From Sphingopyxis panaciterrae (GTDB lineage Bacteria; Pseudomonadota; Alphaproteobacteria; Sphingomonadales; Sphingomonadaceae): a DNA stretch of 64,000 nucleotides. The stretch covers positions 682,001 through 746,000 of the forward strand of contig NZ_JAASQN010000002.1 of the NCBI RefSeq assembly GCF_011762125.1, read 5' to 3'. The translations under genes and the position numbers were made by a program. Shown here one piece after another: positions 1 through 8,565 of this stretch (the first letter of the stretch is position 1; every line of letters begins with the position of its first letter). The notes beneath the pieces were generated by a model that ran no database searches, was not told where the DNA came from, and saw only the letters and a list, made by a program, of their open reading frames with translations.

Positions 1-878
1 GGCACGTCGTGCGTCAGCCAGACATTGCCACCGATCTCGGACCCCGCGCCGATCGTCACGCGCCCGAGGATGGTCGCGCCGGCGTAGATAACCACATCAT
101 CCTCGACGATCGGATGGCGCGGGATGTTGCGCACCATCACCCCCGCCTCGTCGGCCGCGAAGCGTCGCGCGCCGAGCGTCACGCCCTGATAGAGGCGGAC
201 ATTGCGCCCGAGGATCGCCGTCTCGCCGATCACGACGCCGGTGCCATGGTCGATAAAGAAGCCGTCGCCGATCTCGGCTCCCGGATGAATGTCGATGCCG
301 GTCTTGTCGTGCGCCACCTCGGCGATGATGCGCGCGACCAGCTTGGCGCCATCCCGATGCAGTTGGTGCGCAAGCCGGTGGTGGATGATCGCGAGCATCG
401 AGGGGTAGCAAATCAGCACCTCGTCGACGCTGCGCGCCGCGGGATCGCCACGCCACGCCGCCTCGACGTCGGTATCGAGCAGGCGGCGGAGCGCCGGAAG
501 CCGCGACGTGAATTTGCGGACGATCGCCTCGGCGCGCGCATCGACCGCGTGGATCGTCTCGTCCGACATCGCATAGATGAGTTCGAGCCGCACCTGCCCG
601 TAGAGCCGCGCAAGCGTGGTCTGCAGCGTCTGCTCGACGAATATATGCTCATTGTGCGGCCGCACGAAATCGGGACCGAGCCGCAGCGGATAGAGCGCAC
701 CGCAGAGCGCGCCGACGATCTTGCCCAAGTCGCCGCGCGAGGGGAAACCCTCGCTTCCATATTCGGCATCATGGCCCCGCGCGTCGCGCCACTCGCGGCG
801 AATATCGGCAAGCTCGGCGGCGACCGCCGAGACGCCGCCCGATAGGTCGGACTGTTCGGCGTCGACCGTATCGATCAC
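1..878 (-). CDS. cysE: Serine O-acetyltransferase, 3' end outside window
   Basis: Acetylates L-serine with acetyl-CoA to O-acetylserine, the carbon skeleton for cysteine synthesis in the cytoplasm. The reverse strand encodes the N-terminal SAT helical domain (…VDEVLICYPSMLAIIHHRLA) followed by the left-handed beta-helix with typical family strings: HPGAEIGDGFFIDHGTG, VVIGETAILG, LYQGVTLGA, and later AGATILGRVTIG and GGNVWLTHDVP at the window edge. The C-terminus lies beyond base 1. The start is taken as GTG at 878-876, which overlaps the TGA of the upstream small ORF (GTGA overlap); no good Shine-Dalgarno precedes it, so translational coupling is inferred. The neighbouring rightward block contains sulfite-oxidation genes, consistent with a sulfur-metabolism locus. 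Family identification is firm; the start is less so. Confidence 0.9.
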   Translation of the reverse strand, partial: MIDTVDAEQSDLSGGVSAVAAELADIRREWRDARGHDAEYGSEGFPSRGDLGKIVGALCGALYPLRLGPDFVRPHNEHIFVEQTLQTTLARLYGQVRLELIYAMSDETIHAVDARAEAIVRKFTSRLPALRRLLDTDVEAAWRGDPAARSVDEVLICYPSMLAIIHHRLAHQLHRDGAKLVARIIAEVAHDKTGIDIHPGAEIGDGFFIDHGTGVVIGETAILGRNVRLYQGVTLGARRFAADEAGVMVRNIPRHPIVEDDVVIYAGATILGRVTIGAGSEIGGNVWLTHDV

Positions 879-1015
879 AGGCCCAGCCGCTGCCAGAATT
901 CCTGCGCGCTGACACGCCGCCGCTCGGCGGGCGGCGAAGACCAGGAGGGGTGCGGGAGCGGCTGCGCTCCGGCAAGGTGGCGTTTCCGGGGAACATCGGG
1001 TCGGCGAGCTCGCAT
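875..1015 (-). CDS. Small 46-residue protein coupled to serine acetyltransferase
   Basis: A short reading frame (starts MRARRPDVPRKRH, ends SAQEFWQRLGL) with a strong AAAGGAG Shine-Dalgarno about 6 bases before its ATG (1015-1013). Its TGA overlaps the GTG of the acetyltransferase gene. It is basic at the N-terminus and proline-rich in the middle, with no signal peptide or membrane segment. I do not recognise a family. It may be a genuine small protein or a leader whose translation delivers ribosomes to the cysE start. The strong ribosome site and exact overlap are the evidence that it is translated. Confidence 0.5.
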   Translation of the reverse strand: MRARRPDVPRKRHLAGAQPLPHPSWSSPPAERRRVSAQEFWQRLGL

Positions 1016-1183
1016 CTTCGTATCTCCTTTGCAGAAACACGAATCCGGCGGCTCTCCGGTCTCCGTGCGCTTTAGCCGTTGGTCACGCGGAGCAAGCTGA
1101 CATCCATCAAAAGCCGCGAGATCCGAAGATCTGTCAGCGGGCTAGCGTGGTGGGCCATTTCACGCCACGTAGAAAAACTATCT

Positions 1184-1237
1184 TTGTCAATTAATTTGGT
1201 TGAGTAACTTGAGGTCAGGCAACAGGAGAAAATAGCC
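1184..1237 (+). promoter_or_regulatory. Possible promoter and RBS of the TonB receptor gene
   Basis: An AT-rich patch (rare in this GC-rich sequence) lies just upstream of the receptor gene. It holds a -35-like TTGTCA at 1184-1189 and a weak TAACTT about 15 bases later, followed by an AGGAGA ribosome site six to seven bases before the ATG at 1238. The -10 match and spacing are poor, so only the ribosome site is secure. The 220-bp gap between the divergent cysE and receptor units must hold both promoters. Confidence 0.3.
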
Positions 1238-3874
1238 ATGTCCCTCACCCTCTCCCCCAAGACAGCGCTTTTGCTCACAATCGCGCTCCTTCCCTTTCCC
1301 GCGCACGCGCAGTCGAACGATACCGGCGAGCAGGCCGCCGACATCGTCGTGACGGGCACGCGCGTCTCCGAACGCACCGCCACGACCTCACCCGTTCCGA
1401 TCGACGTCTTCCGCGGCGAGGACCTCCGCGCATCGGGGCAGCAGGAAACGACCGAAATCCTGCGCCAGTTCGCGCCGAGCTTCGCCTTCGCCACCCCGAC
1501 GACGCCCGACGGCAATACGCATATTCACAATGCGACGCTGCGCGGGCTCTCGCCCGACGCCACGCTGGTGCTCGTCAACGGCCGCCGTCTCCACACCGCC
1601 GCCTGGGTCAACACCGGCGGCACGGTCGGCAAGGGATCGACGCCCACCGATCTCAACCAGATCCCGGCCGCCGCGATCGGGCGCATCGAGATCCTGCGCG
1701 ATGGCGCCTCGGCGCAATATGGCTCGGATGCCATCGCGGGCGTGATCAACATCCTGCTCCGCGAAGATACCGCGCTCCACGGCTCGGCGAGCGCAGGCAC
1801 CACCTACGACGGCGGCGGCGATACCTATGAATTTTCGCTCGGCGGCGGCGTCAAGCTCGGCGACGACGGCTTCATCAATGCAACCGGCTATTATCGCGAC
1901 CACAAGGCTGCCAACCGCGCGCTTCCCGACACGCGGCAATTTTATTTCGGCATCTCGCCGACCGGAACGCCGCAGCCGCTTTCGGCGCGCTACGGCGCGG
2001 GGCTGGGCCAGAACCCGCCGGGCGGCGTCGCGGGCACCCGCCTCGACCCGCGCGAGGCGACGGTCGACCGCAATGTCTGGCGCTTCGCCGACCAGGGCGA
2101 CATCAAGGATGCGAGCCTCATCGTCAATCTCGAGAAGCCGCTCGGTGACAGTCTCGAACTCTATGGCTTCGGCGGCTACCGCGTCAGCAAGGCGCATTCG
2201 AACGCCTCCTTCCGCCGCGCCGGACAGGACGAAAATGTCCGCGCCATCTATCCCGACGGCTTCCTGCCCTTCATCGATACCAAGAGCATCGACTATTCCT
2301 TTGCCCTCGGCCTGCGTGGTGCCATCGGCGGCTGGGACTGGGATCTCTCGAGCGTCTATGGCGGCAACAGCATTGCCTATCGGCCCAACAATACGCTCAA
2401 TGCGACGCTCGGCACCAGTTCGCCAACAAGCTTCTACGCCGGCAAATTTTCGAACGCCCAGTGGACGAGCAACATCACCTTCTCGCGGCAGTTCGATGCG
2501 GGGCTCGCCAACCCGATCGGTTTTGCGATCGGTGCCGAGTATCGGAAGGATTATTACAAGATCACCCCGGGCGAGCCCGACAGCTACGCCTATGGCCCGT
2601 CGCACATCCTCGATGGACCAAGCGCGGGCGGCGTCCCGACGATCGGCTCGCAAGGCTTTGCCGGCATCCAGCCGAGCGATGCGATCGACACGAACCGCGA
2701 CGCGATCGGCGCTTTTGCCGAGCTCGATGCAGAGCCCATTGACGGCTGGACGGTTAATTTCGCGGGCCGCTACGAGGACTACAGCGATTTCGGCGATACC
2801 TGGAACGGCCAGGCCTCGACGCGCATCGCGCTGCCCGCGGGCTTCGCGCTGCGCGGCTCGGTCAGCACCGGCTTTCACGCCCCGTCGCTCGCCCAGCAAT
2901 ATTTCAGTTCGACGAGCTCGCGCACGATCGTGAACAACAATACCGGCTTTCCCGAGTTTGTCCTCGTGCGGACCGCGCCCGTCGGCTCCTCGCTCGCCCA
3001 GGCCCTCGGCGCGCAGGATCTGAAGCCTGAAAAGGCGGTGTCGTGGGGCGGCGGCCTTACCTTCGCCAGCGGCAAACTTTCTGCATCGATCGACTATTAT
3101 CACATCGATATCGACGACCAGATCGTTCTCTCGTCGAACTTCGTCGATGCCGCGGGCCGCCGCACGCTGCGCGATTATCTCGCCGCGCTCGGGATTCCGG
3201 GCGTTACCTCTGTGCGCTATTTCACCAACGCCGTCGATACGCGCACACAGGGTGTCGATGTCACCGCAGCCTATGCTCTCGATCTCGGCAGCGCGGGCGA
3301 ACTCAAACTCACCGCCGCCTATAACTACAATGACGTGAAGATCCGGCGCCTCTCGGCGACCCCGGCGCAGATCACCGCGCTCGGTATCACGACGCCGATC
3401 TTCGACATCAACGAGCAGACGCGGCTCGAACATGGCCAGCCGCGCGACAAGATCGCGCTCGGCGGCAGCTGGAAAATCGGCGCGATCACCTTCGGGCTTA
3501 ACTCGACCCGCTACGGCCGTGTCGAGCAAGTTGCGCTCACCAATCAGACGCCCGCCAACCTCGCGCTGATTGCCGCGCAATCCACGCCCTACCGGACCAT
3601 TCCGACCGCGTCGGGCGCCGCGGGCAATGTCGATGTGATCCAGCGGCTCAAGCCCAAATGGGTGACCGATTTCAGCTTCACGGGGCAGGTGACGTCCAAT
3701 GTCACCGCGACCTTTGGTGCGAACAATATCTTCAACATCTATCCGACGAAGAATATCGCCTCGACTCCCGCGCTCACCGGTGCCGACACCTTCGGCGTCT
3801 TTCCCTACAGCGAATTTTCGCCCTTCGGCTTTAGCGGCGCCTTCTATTATGCTCGCCTCGGGTTCAACTTCTGA
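1238..3874 (+). CDS. TonB-dependent receptor of the sulfur block
   Basis: Outer-membrane active transporter of 878 residues powered by TonB/ExbBD. Residues 1-24 form a signal peptide ending AHA. A TonB-box-like DIVVTGTR follows at 35-42, then the plug domain (LRGLSPDATLVLVNGRR; RIEILRDGASAQYGSDAIAGVINI) and a 22-strand-type barrel ending in ARLGFNF with the usual C-terminal Phe. Its stop overlaps the ATG of the aminotransferase gene (ATGA), so the two are co-translated. The ligand cannot be read from sequence. Position beside cysE, a porin and a sulfite dehydrogenase suggests an organosulfur compound, which is inference only. Confidence 0.9.
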   Translation: MSLTLSPKTALLLTIALLPFPAHAQSNDTGEQAADIVVTGTRVSERTATTSPVPIDVFRGEDLRASGQQETTEILRQFAPSFAFATPTTPDGNTHIHNATLRGLSPDATLVLVNGRRLHTAAWVNTGGTVGKGSTPTDLNQIPAAAIGRIEILRDGASAQYGSDAIAGVINILLREDTALHGSASAGTTYDGGGDTYEFSLGGGVKLGDDGFINATGYYRDHKAANRALPDTRQFYFGISPTGTPQPLSARYGAGLGQNPPGGVAGTRLDPREATVDRNVWRFADQGDIKDASLIVNLEKPLGDSLELYGFGGYRVSKAHSNASFRRAGQDENVRAIYPDGFLPFIDTKSIDYSFALGLRGAIGGWDWDLSSVYGGNSIAYRPNNTLNATLGTSSPTSFYAGKFSNAQWTSNITFSRQFDAGLANPIGFAIGAEYRKDYYKITPGEPDSYAYGPSHILDGPSAGGVPTIGSQGFAGIQPSDAIDTNRDAIGAFAELDAEPIDGWTVNFAGRYEDYSDFGDTWNGQASTRIALPAGFALRGSVSTGFHAPSLAQQYFSSTSSRTIVNNNTGFPEFVLVRTAPVGSSLAQALGAQDLKPEKAVSWGGGLTFASGKLSASIDYYHIDIDDQIVLSSNFVDAAGRRTLRDYLAALGIPGVTSVRYFTNAVDTRTQGVDVTAAYALDLGSAGELKLTAAYNYNDVKIRRLSATPAQITALGITTPIFDINEQTRLEHGQPRDKIALGGSWKIGAITFGLNSTRYGRVEQVALTNQTPANLALIAAQSTPYRTIPTASGAAGNVDVIQRLKPKWVTDFSFTGQVTSNVTATFGANNIFNIYPTKNIASTPALTGADTFGVFPYSEFSPFGFSGAFYYARLGFNF

Positions 3875-5004
3875 TGGTGGGCGCGATGATCGGCGAAGGC
3901 CATGGAGGTTTCACGCGCCGCGACTGGCTCGCCGCGACGGGCATGGCCGCGGTCGCTATCGCCGTGCCGGGCACATCCAACGCAAAAGCAGCATCCGCCG
4001 CACCGATCCGCCTCAACCTCAATGAGAGCGCTTTCGGTCCGTCACCAAAGGTAGCGAAAGCCATCGAGGCCACGCTCGGCAATATCGCCCGCTACGTCGA
4101 ACAGCCGGACGTCGACCGGCTCGCCGAACAGATTGCAAGGCACGAGGGCGTTGCAGCCGGGCAGGTCGTAATCGGCGAGGTGCTCGAACCGCTCGGCCTC
4201 TATCTCGCACGCCAGCGCAAGGGTGAGGGAAATGTCGTCTATTCGGCGCCGGGCTATACCGCGCTCATCGATGCTGCGGCGCCGCTCGGCGGCGTCGGAA
4301 AGCCGGTGCCGCTCAATGCCAGACTCGAGAATGATCTGCCCGCGCTGCTCGCGGCAATCGATGCGGAGACGCTCGCGGTCAATCTCGTCAACCCGCACAA
4401 TCCCTCGGGAACGGTCAATGAAGCGGCCGCCTTCGACCGCTTCCTCGCTGAGGCGTCGGCGCGTACGCTCGTCGTCGTCGACGAAGCCTATCTCGAATAT
4501 GACGATCTCGCAGCCCGCAGCGCAATCCGCCAGCTCCGCACCGGCGCCAATATCCTCATCTTCCGCACCCTCGCCAAAGCCTATGGCCTTGCGGGGCTAT
4601 CGATCGGCTATGCGATCGCCCCCGCCCCACTGGCAAAGGGTCTACGCGATGCCGGCATCGGTGCGCCGCACAGCCTAAGCCGCCTCAACCTCGCGGCCGG
4701 ATCGGCCGCGCTTGCCGACCAGGCCTATATCGCGCGCGTCCGCGCGTGGACGCTGGCCGGGCGGAAGCGGCTTGAGCAGACCATCGACGCCCTCTCGCTC
4801 GATCGCACCGACAGCCGCGCGAACTTCGTCTATTTCCGCACCCCCACCGCCAACGCGCTCCGCGCCGAAGCCGCCAAGCGCAATATCCTGATCGGACGCG
4901 CCTTCCCGCCGCTTGACGACTGGGTGCGCATCACCGTGGGAACACCGGGCGAGGTCCAAGCCGTCGTGAAACTGCTTGGCGACACCGTCAAGCCGCGAGC
5001 GTGA
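3874..5004 (+). CDS. Tat-exported HisC-like PLP aminotransferase
   Basis: Fold-type I pyridoxal-phosphate aminotransferase of the histidinol-phosphate aminotransferase-like group (376 residues). Visible motifs are LNLNESAFGPSPKV, YSAPGYT, NPHNPSGTV, VVDEAYLEY and RTLAKAYGLAGLSIGY, which carries the probable PLP lysine. The N-terminus carries a twin-arginine export signal (TRRDWLAATG plus a hydrophobic stretch ending at about residue 36), so the folded holoenzyme is predicted to work in the periplasm, unlike biosynthetic HisC. The first ATG overlaps the receptor stop; an internal ATG at 3886 would also keep the Tat signal. The 3' end overlaps the GNAT start by 4 bases. The substrate is unknown; an amino acid or sulfonated amine brought in by the neighbouring receptor is one possibility. 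Confidence 0.8.
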   Translation: MVGAMIGEGHGGFTRRDWLAATGMAAVAIAVPGTSNAKAASAAPIRLNLNESAFGPSPKVAKAIEATLGNIARYVEQPDVDRLAEQIARHEGVAAGQVVIGEVLEPLGLYLARQRKGEGNVVYSAPGYTALIDAAAPLGGVGKPVPLNARLENDLPALLAAIDAETLAVNLVNPHNPSGTVNEAAAFDRFLAEASARTLVVVDEAYLEYDDLAARSAIRQLRTGANILIFRTLAKAYGLAGLSIGYAIAPAPLAKGLRDAGIGAPHSLSRLNLAAGSAALADQAYIARVRAWTLAGRKRLEQTIDALSLDRTDSRANFVYFRTPTANALRAEAAKRNILIGRAFPPLDDWVRITVGTPGEVQAVVKLLGDTVKPRA

Positions 5005-5558
5005 CAATTGCTCCGCTCGCGACCGCGCGGCTCCATCTTCTTCCGCTGACGCTCGACGACGCGCCTGCCATCCAGCGCATCTTCCCGAAATGGGAAATCC
5101 TCCGTTGGATGGGTGGATCGATACCTTGGCCCTACCCTGCCAACGGCGCTAAGAGCTTTCTTAAGGGCATCGCCCTTCCCGCCATGGCGCGAGGGGAAGC
5201 CTGGCACTGGAGCATCAGGCCGAAAAGCGATATCGACCGGCTGATCGGCATCATCAGCCTCGGGGACATACCCGACGACAACCGCGGCTTCTGGCTCAGC
5301 CCCGACTGGCAGGGACAGGGGTTGATGACCGAAGCGAGCGACGCCGTCACCGCCTATTGGTTCGAAACGCTCGGCCGTACGCATCTGCGCGTACCAAAGG
5401 CAGCAAACAACCCGGCATCGCGGCGAATTTCGGAACGCCAGGGCATGCGGGTCATAGATCGCTTCCGGAAAACCCTCGTCTCGGGCGAGCAGGATATGGA
5501 GTTGTGGGAAATCACACGCGACGAGTGGCGCGTCTCGCAACACGCGCCACGGGCATGA
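5001..5558 (+). CDS. GNAT-family N-acetyltransferase (RimJ/RimL-like)
   Basis: A 185-residue cytoplasmic acetyltransferase. The start is GTG (5001), overlapping the aminotransferase stop. Family features are an N-terminal ARLHLLPLTLDDA strand-helix, the central GIISLGDIPDDNRGFWLSPDWQGQGLMTEA segment containing the acetyl-CoA pyrophosphate loop (QGQGLMTEA), and the C-terminal NNPASRRISERQGM region typical of RimJ/RimL relatives. It probably acetylates an amino group on a small molecule or protein N-terminus. Its fusion-like overlap with the aminotransferase suggests it modifies that pathway's substrate or product, but this is inference. Confidence 0.8.
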   Translation: MTIAPLATARLHLLPLTLDDAPAIQRIFPKWEILRWMGGSIPWPYPANGAKSFLKGIALPAMARGEAWHWSIRPKSDIDRLIGIISLGDIPDDNRGFWLSPDWQGQGLMTEASDAVTAYWFETLGRTHLRVPKAANNPASRRISERQGMRVIDRFRKTLVSGEQDMELWEITRDEWRVSQHAPRA

Positions 5559-5669
5559 AGTGATCAAAGTCTTGAACGCACTCAAAGAAGACGCTAGCCG
5601 ACAGACACCGGGGCGAAGCAACCTCCCGGACAAGCGCAGCGTGCGCTCAAGCGTTGCCTTTTGGTCCCC

Positions 5670-5695
5670 GCGTGCGCGGGGATGAGGAGGTTTGT
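5670..5695 (+). repeat. Palindrome CCCCGCG-TG-CGCGGGG overlapping the porin leader
   Basis: A near-perfect 7-bp-stem inverted repeat lies directly before the GAGGAGG ribosome site of the porin gene. Its sequence resembles a lone type I-E CRISPR repeat core (CCCCGCG…CGCGGGGAT). No second copy or spacer was seen. In mRNA the hairpin would sit a few bases upstream of the ribosome site and could affect translation. Confidence 0.5.
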
Positions 5696-7021
5696 TTGAA
5701 GCGCTTTTCCTTTCCGATCCTGCTACTCGTCTCGACTACGGCCCATGCCGAAGAGGGTCTGACGCTGAGCGCCAACACGCGCCTGCGCTACGAGACGATC
5801 GAAGGCCAGCCCCGCACTGGCTTCAACGAGTCCGACGACCTCTTCAGCATCCGCACGATCGTCACCGGCGAATATCGCACCGGACGGCTCAGGCTCGGCG
5901 CCGAGCTCTACGACAGCCGCGTCTATGGCGGCGATGCGGGAACGCCGATCACGACGGGCGAGGTCAACACGCTCGAACTGGTGCAGGTCTATATCGGCTA
6001 TGAGATGCCCGACGCCTTCGGACAGGGGAGGAAGCTTGCCCTGCAGGCCGGCCGCTTCACCCTCAACCTTGGATCGCGCCGCCTGGTGGCCGCGGATGAT
6101 TATCGCAACACGACCAATGGCTACACCGGCATCCGCGCCGATCTCGCCTTTCCACAAGACCTGTCGGCGACGCTGATCTACACGCTGCCGCAGGTCCGCC
6201 TCCCGGACAGGCGCCCCGACGTCGTCGACAACCGCGCCAAGTTCGATCGCGAGAGCTTCGACCTCGTCCTCTGGGGCGGACTCGCCACGAAGAAGCTCGC
6301 GAACAAGCGCGGCGCCGTTGAACTCTCCTATTTCCATCTCGGCGAGCGCGACTCTCCGAAGCTCGCAACGCGCGACCGCTCGCTCGATACGATCGGCCTG
6401 CGCCTCTATCGCGACCCCTCCGCCGGCCGCGCCGACTTCGAGAGCGAGACCTTCTACCAGTCCGGGTCGATCAGCGCCTCGCTCGTGCCCATCGCCGCCA
6501 GGCTCGACGTCTCGGCTTGGTTCACGCACACCGAGATCGGGTATAGCTTCCGGCATCCATGGTCACCGCGGATCGCGATCGAGTTCGACTATGCGAGCGG
6601 CGATGGACGCGGCGGCAAATTCACCCGGTTCGATACGCTGTTCGGCATGCGGCGCGCCGACCTCGCGCCCGCCGGCCTCTATAATGCGGTCGGCCGCGCC
6701 AACATCGTCTCGACCGGCCTCCGCATAGAGACCACGCCAAGCAAAAAGCTGGATGCCTTTGCAGCCTATCGCCCGCTTTGGCTCGCCTCGCGTTCCGACA
6801 GTTTCTCGACAACGGGTGTTCGGGACGCCAGCGGGAGCTCGGGCCGGTTCGCCGGCCACCAGTTCGAAGCACGTGTCCGCTACTGGCTGATACCAAAGCG
6901 CATCCGCCTGGAATGGAACGGCCTGCTTCTTGCCAAGGGGCGCTTCCTGCATGATGCCCCCAATGCCCCGCCCGTCGGCGACACGATCTACAACAGCTTC
7001 AATGCGACGATCAGTTTCTAG
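5696..7021 (+). CDS. Alginate-export-family outer-membrane porin
   Basis: A predicted 441-residue outer-membrane beta-barrel. The start is placed at TTG 5696, six bases after GAGGAGG and giving a clean signal peptide (LKRFSFPILLLVSTTAHA|EEG); an upstream in-frame ATG at 5654 would put charged residues before it. The mature chain has alternating aromatic/polar strands (LTLSANTRLRYETIEGQ; LVQVYIGYEMP; LQAGRFTLNLGSRRL; LSYFHLGERD) and ends in a strand with terminal Phe (FNATISF), as in alginate-export-domain porins. It lies between the receptor/aminotransferase genes and the sulfite dehydrogenase pair and may serve as diffusion channel for the substrate or its product. The family name is a judgement from overall pattern. 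Confidence 0.7.
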   Translation: MKRFSFPILLLVSTTAHAEEGLTLSANTRLRYETIEGQPRTGFNESDDLFSIRTIVTGEYRTGRLRLGAELYDSRVYGGDAGTPITTGEVNTLELVQVYIGYEMPDAFGQGRKLALQAGRFTLNLGSRRLVAADDYRNTTNGYTGIRADLAFPQDLSATLIYTLPQVRLPDRRPDVVDNRAKFDRESFDLVLWGGLATKKLANKRGAVELSYFHLGERDSPKLATRDRSLDTIGLRLYRDPSAGRADFESETFYQSGSISASLVPIAARLDVSAWFTHTEIGYSFRHPWSPRIAIEFDYASGDGRGGKFTRFDTLFGMRRADLAPAGLYNAVGRANIVSTGLRIETTPSKKLDAFAAYRPLWLASRSDSFSTTGVRDASGSSGRFAGHQFEARVRYWLIPKRIRLEWNGLLLAKGRFLHDAPNAPPVGDTIYNSFNATISF

Positions 7022-7072
7022 GAGTTCGGCCGACATGTTGACAGATCGGGCATGTGTGAAGACAAGTCGGTC

Positions 7073-8248
7073 ATGATGTCGCGACGCACTTTGCTCGCAG
7101 GCGGCGCGAGCGCCGCTCTCGCACTGCCGGTCCTTGCGAAGGACATGGTCGATCTGCGTCTGCCGGGAGGCCCGAGCCTCCGTTCGCTCGATCCCGCCTT
7201 TCCCGGCAAGGGCAAGCTGATCGTCCAGCGCGTCCACCCGCCCCTCCTCGAAACCCCTTTCTCGGTCTTCGACCAAGGCGTGATGACGCCAAACGACCAA
7301 TTTTATGTGCGCTGGCACTATCCGATGCCGACCGAAATCAAGGTGACGGATTTTCGGCTGCAGGTTCGCGGGGCGGTGAAAGCCCCGCTTTCGCTGGCGC
7401 TCGAAGAGGTCGTGAAGAGCGGCGAAATCATCGAGCTCGCAGCGGTCAACCAGTGCGCCGGCAACGGACGCGGCCAGTTCGTGCCCCGCATCCCCGGTGC
7501 CCAATGGGGTCCGGGCGCGATGGGTAATGCCGAATGGCGCGGGGTGCGGCTCCGCGATCTTCTCGACAAGGCCGGTTTGAACGCTGACGCGAAGTTCGTT
7601 CGCTTCGGCGGGCTCGACGAGCCGCCGGTGCCCGACGCGCCCGCCTACCGCAAGTCCGTACCGATCGATATCGCACGGCGCGACGATGTGATGGTCGCCT
7701 TCGCGATGAACGGCGAGGCGCTACCGCTGCTCAACGGCTATCCGCTGCGCCTTGTCGTGCCCGGCTGGTATGCGACCTATTGGGTCAAGATGCTGAGCGA
7801 CATCGAAGTACTGACGAGCGAGGACGACAGCTTCTGGATGGCGAAGGCCTATCGCATGCCGACCGTCCCCGTGAAGCCCGGCGACAAGGATTTTCCGACG
7901 ACGCCGATCGGCGCAATGGTGCCGCGCGCGTGGATCACCAACCATGCCGACGGCGACAGGATCGCGGCCGGCAAACCCATCGAACTGCGCGGGATTGCCA
8001 TGGGCGGCGACTGCGGAATCGCAAAGGTCGATGTTCTGATAGGCGACAAGATTCTGTGCGCGACGCTTGGGCCCGATGAAGGACAATATGGCTTTCGCCG
8101 CTGGTCGCTGACCCTGCCCGACGCCGTCGGCCCGATCGGCCCACGCTGCACCAATGTGAAGTCCGTCAGCCAGCCGCTCGAACAAGACTGGAACCCCAAC
8201 GGCTACGCACGCGGCGGCGTCGAATTTATTTCGCTGGTACAGGCATGA
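7073..8248 (+). CDS. sorA: Sulfite dehydrogenase molybdopterin subunit (SorA-like)
   Basis: Periplasmic molybdenum oxidoreductase of the sulfite oxidase family. It oxidises sulfite to sulfate and passes electrons to cytochrome c. It begins with a twin-arginine signal (MSRRTLLAGGASAALALPVLA). The ATG at 7073 (or 7076) fits the signal better than the upstream ATG at 7052. The Mo-coordinating cysteine lies in NQCAGNGRGQF, followed by the cofactor-domain strings GAMGNAEWRGVRLRDLL, GEALPLLNGYPLRLVVPGWY and WVKMLSDIEVL, and a C-terminal dimerisation domain ending WNPNGYARGGVEFI. Its stop overlaps the start of the cytochrome gene by 4 bases, the usual sorAB arrangement. Activity on other S-oxides cannot be excluded. 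Confidence 0.85.
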   Translation: MMSRRTLLAGGASAALALPVLAKDMVDLRLPGGPSLRSLDPAFPGKGKLIVQRVHPPLLETPFSVFDQGVMTPNDQFYVRWHYPMPTEIKVTDFRLQVRGAVKAPLSLALEEVVKSGEIIELAAVNQCAGNGRGQFVPRIPGAQWGPGAMGNAEWRGVRLRDLLDKAGLNADAKFVRFGGLDEPPVPDAPAYRKSVPIDIARRDDVMVAFAMNGEALPLLNGYPLRLVVPGWYATYWVKMLSDIEVLTSEDDSFWMAKAYRMPTVPVKPGDKDFPTTPIGAMVPRAWITNHADGDRIAAGKPIELRGIAMGGDCGIAKVDVLIGDKILCATLGPDEGQYGFRRWSLTLPDAVGPIGPRCTNVKSVSQPLEQDWNPNGYARGGVEFISLVQA

Positions 8249-8565
8249 AGCGAGTCCTGGCCTCGATGCTGCTGCTCGCGCTCTCAGCCTGTCAACCGGG
8301 CGAGACCGTCGAGTTCGCCGATGCTTCGATCGAGCTTCCCGAAGACGTTGTGGCCTTTCCGGTGCGAGCCGGTTCGGACGCAATGATCCGCAATTGCTCG
8401 GCCTGCCATTCGCCCTCGATGGTCCTCAACCAGCCGAAGCTGAAGCCCGATCAATGGGCAGGCATCATCAAGAAGATGAAGGACGTCTACAAGGCGCCGA
8501 TCAACCGAGCGGACGAGCCCGCAATCCAGTCTTATTTGAAAGCTACCAGCGCCCCGCTGCGCTGA
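8245..8565 (+). CDS. sorB: Sulfite dehydrogenase cytochrome c subunit (SorB-like)
   Basis: A 106-residue monohaem c-type cytochrome that accepts electrons from the adjacent molybdenum subunit. The N-terminus MKRVLASMLLLALSAC looks like a lipoprotein signal (lipobox LSAC), anchoring the protein in the periplasm. The haem motif CSACH is at about residues 51-55. Downstream, KKMKDVYKAPI…IQSYLK matches the short C-terminal helix region of SorB-type cytochromes. The start ATG overlaps the upstream stop (ATGA), implying co-translation. Confidence 0.85.
   Translation: MKRVLASMLLLALSACQPGETVEFADASIELPEDVVAFPVRAGSDAMIRNCSACHSPSMVLNQPKLKPDQWAGIIKKMKDVYKAPINRADEPAIQSYLKATSAPLR

Noticed and set aside
9..845. 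Rightward open frame at the window start
   Set aside because: Antisense to serine acetyltransferase, whose hexapeptide repeats read clearly on the reverse strand.
5670..5695. CRISPR array
   Set aside because: Only one repeat-like unit; no spacers, second repeat or cas genes in the window.
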